A DNA stretch of 64,000 nucleotides from Methanolinea sp. (GTDB taxonomy: Archaea > Halobacteriota > Methanomicrobia > Methanomicrobiales > Methanospirillaceae). The notes below the pieces were generated by a model. The model made no database searches, was not told the DNA's origin, and worked only from the letters and a program-made list of their open reading frames with translations. Below are positions 63,319-64,000 of this stretch, piece by piece (the first letter of the stretch is position 1; every line of letters begins with the position of its first letter). The stretch spans positions 1-64,000 of the forward strand of contig JADFCY010000007.1 in NCBI GenBank assembly GCA_018263335.1. Direction: 5' to 3'. The translations under genes and the position numbers were made by a program.

Positions 63319-64000
63319 ATGTCGCCTGAACCGAACACCGATATCAAGATATTCTCCCGGCCCATCTCCAGGCCTGGATCCTCTGTTCTCATGGGATTCC
63401 CGGGAAGCGGCCTCGTGGGGAGCATTGCGCTCCAGTACATGGTCGACCAGATGGAGTTCGAACAGATCGGGAGCATCAACAGCAAATACTTCCCTCCCCT
63501 GGCCATGATGAACAAGGGAGTCATCAATGTCCCGGTGCGCATCTACGAAAAGGGAGATCTCTCCGCGATTGTCGCAGATATCCCAATTCACCCCATGATC
63601 TGCTACGAGGTGGCAAACGGGATCATGGACTGGCTGGAGCCCTTCTCCGTAAAAGAGGTCGTCACGATCGCGGGAATCATCACCAATGAGCCTGAAAAGA
63701 GGGTCTTTGGAGTGGCAAGCAACGAGCAGGCCCTCTCGCGGATACAGGACTCCACCATCATCCTCCCCGTAGGGAGCATCTCCGGGATCGCAAGCAGCGT
63801 CCTTACCGAGTGCAAGATCCGGAACATCCCTGCATACGGGCTCCTAGGAGAGACCATCAATGCACCGGATCCAAGGGCGTCAGCGGCTGCGATAGAGGTC
63901 CTGAACAAGATGTACGAGATACAACTCGACGTCCAGCCCCTGATCGAACAGGCTGAAGAGATCGAGTCGACAATGCAGAAGCTCGCTGAGCAGGTGAAGA
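63319..64000 (+). CDS. PAC2-family (proteasome assembly chaperone-like) protein, 3' end missing
   Basis: The frame stays open to the window edge, giving 227 residues of an incomplete gene. Motifs are SRPGSSVLMGFPGSGLVGSIALQYMVDQM (about 17-45), IVADIPIHPMICYEVANGIMDWLEPFSVKEVVTIAGIITNEPEKRVFGVAS and IPAYGLLGETINAPDPRASAAAIEVLNKMYEIQLD, as in archaeal PAC2 proteins. The C-terminal coiled helix (LIEQAEEIESTMQKLAEQVK) is cut. ATG 63319 fits relatives; an ATG at 63301 (six codons earlier) has AGGT three bases upstream and is the alternative. Archaeal function is uncertain; proteasome assembly is the eukaryotic role. Confidence 0.85.
   Translation, partial: MSPEPNTDIKIFSRPISRPGSSVLMGFPGSGLVGSIALQYMVDQMEFEQIGSINSKYFPPLAMMNKGVINVPVRIYEKGDLSAIVADIPIHPMICYEVANGIMDWLEPFSVKEVVTIAGIITNEPEKRVFGVASNEQALSRIQDSTIILPVGSISGIASSVLTECKIRNIPAYGLLGETINAPDPRASAAAIEVLNKMYEIQLDVQPLIEQAEEIESTMQKLAEQVK

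Overview
This window comes from a GC-rich methanogenic euryarchaeon, most likely of the order Methanomicrobiales. The archaeal markers are aIF1, the RNA polymerase subunits D, K and N, topoisomerase VI, archaeal RNase J, deoxyhypusine synthase, the isopentenyl phosphate kinase route to isoprenoids, and archaeal-type 16S rRNA. The methanogen markers are coenzyme F420 genes (cofC, cofE, cofG), a DUF5611-like protein and an RNA polymerase subunit D with two ferredoxin-type Fe-S motifs. No mcr gene lies in the window, so the order-level placement is an inference from gene content and protein style. I see no insertion sequence, integrase, CRISPR array or prophage.

Layout. The 5' end of a 16S rRNA gene (1-384, minus) is followed by its long leader and by smc-scpA with an uncharacterised coiled-coil gene (951-5618, minus). 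A plus-strand block carries glyA, folD, a dihydropteroate synthase-like gene and cofE (5939-9612). Divergent cofC and cofG follow, then purC and ftrB (to 12507), and a UbiB-family kinase on the minus strand. From 27723 down to 14302 runs one very compact minus-strand superoperon: tRNA-Ser, rps13, rps4, rps11, rpoD, rpl18e, rpl13, rps9, rpoN, tRNA-Pro, rpoK, eno, rps2, a MEMO1 homologue, mvk, ipk, fni, RNase J, idsA and gltX. It joins translation, transcription, glycolysis and isoprenoid lipid synthesis.

From 27936 to 33101 (minus) lie a deoxyhypusine synthase and five consecutive CBS-domain genes holding about 18 CBS repeats. Divergent from these is a three-gene cluster (Era-like GTPase, DUF2073-like protein, zinc-ribbon protein; 33309-34706) that matches the archaeal vesiculation (ArvABC) arrangement. 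Then come aIF1, a B12-dependent ribonucleotide reductase (nrdJ) divergent from cobyric acid synthase (cbiP), a ribbon-helix-helix regulator, larB-nadM, hisS and top6B-top6A.

From 46552 to 57508 there is a striking cell-surface or polarity region. Two Roadblock/LC7 proteins sit directly upstream of a type IV pilus/archaellum-like ATPase and two T2SF membrane platform proteins. Divergent from them are a PATAN/DUF4388-like protein, a membrane-anchored roadblock protein, a MinD-type ATPase and a 65-residue membrane protein. A double V4R protein, an unknown protein with a beta-sandwich-like tail and an archaeal prepilin peptidase follow. I see no pilin gene. I regard this region as the best candidate for a little-described system: a roadblock/MinD-controlled type IV filament machine. 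The window ends with hisI, a PIN-ATPase-KH protein, leuS, a DUF5611-like gene and the start of a PAC2-family gene.

Most genes start within a few bases of, or overlap, the previous stop codon. Several promoters place the TATA box about 25 bases from the start codon, implying leaderless mRNAs, while internal operon genes usually have clear Shine-Dalgarno sequences. Start sites were chosen from family N-termini, Shine-Dalgarno motifs and TATA spacing, and were not tested by alignment.
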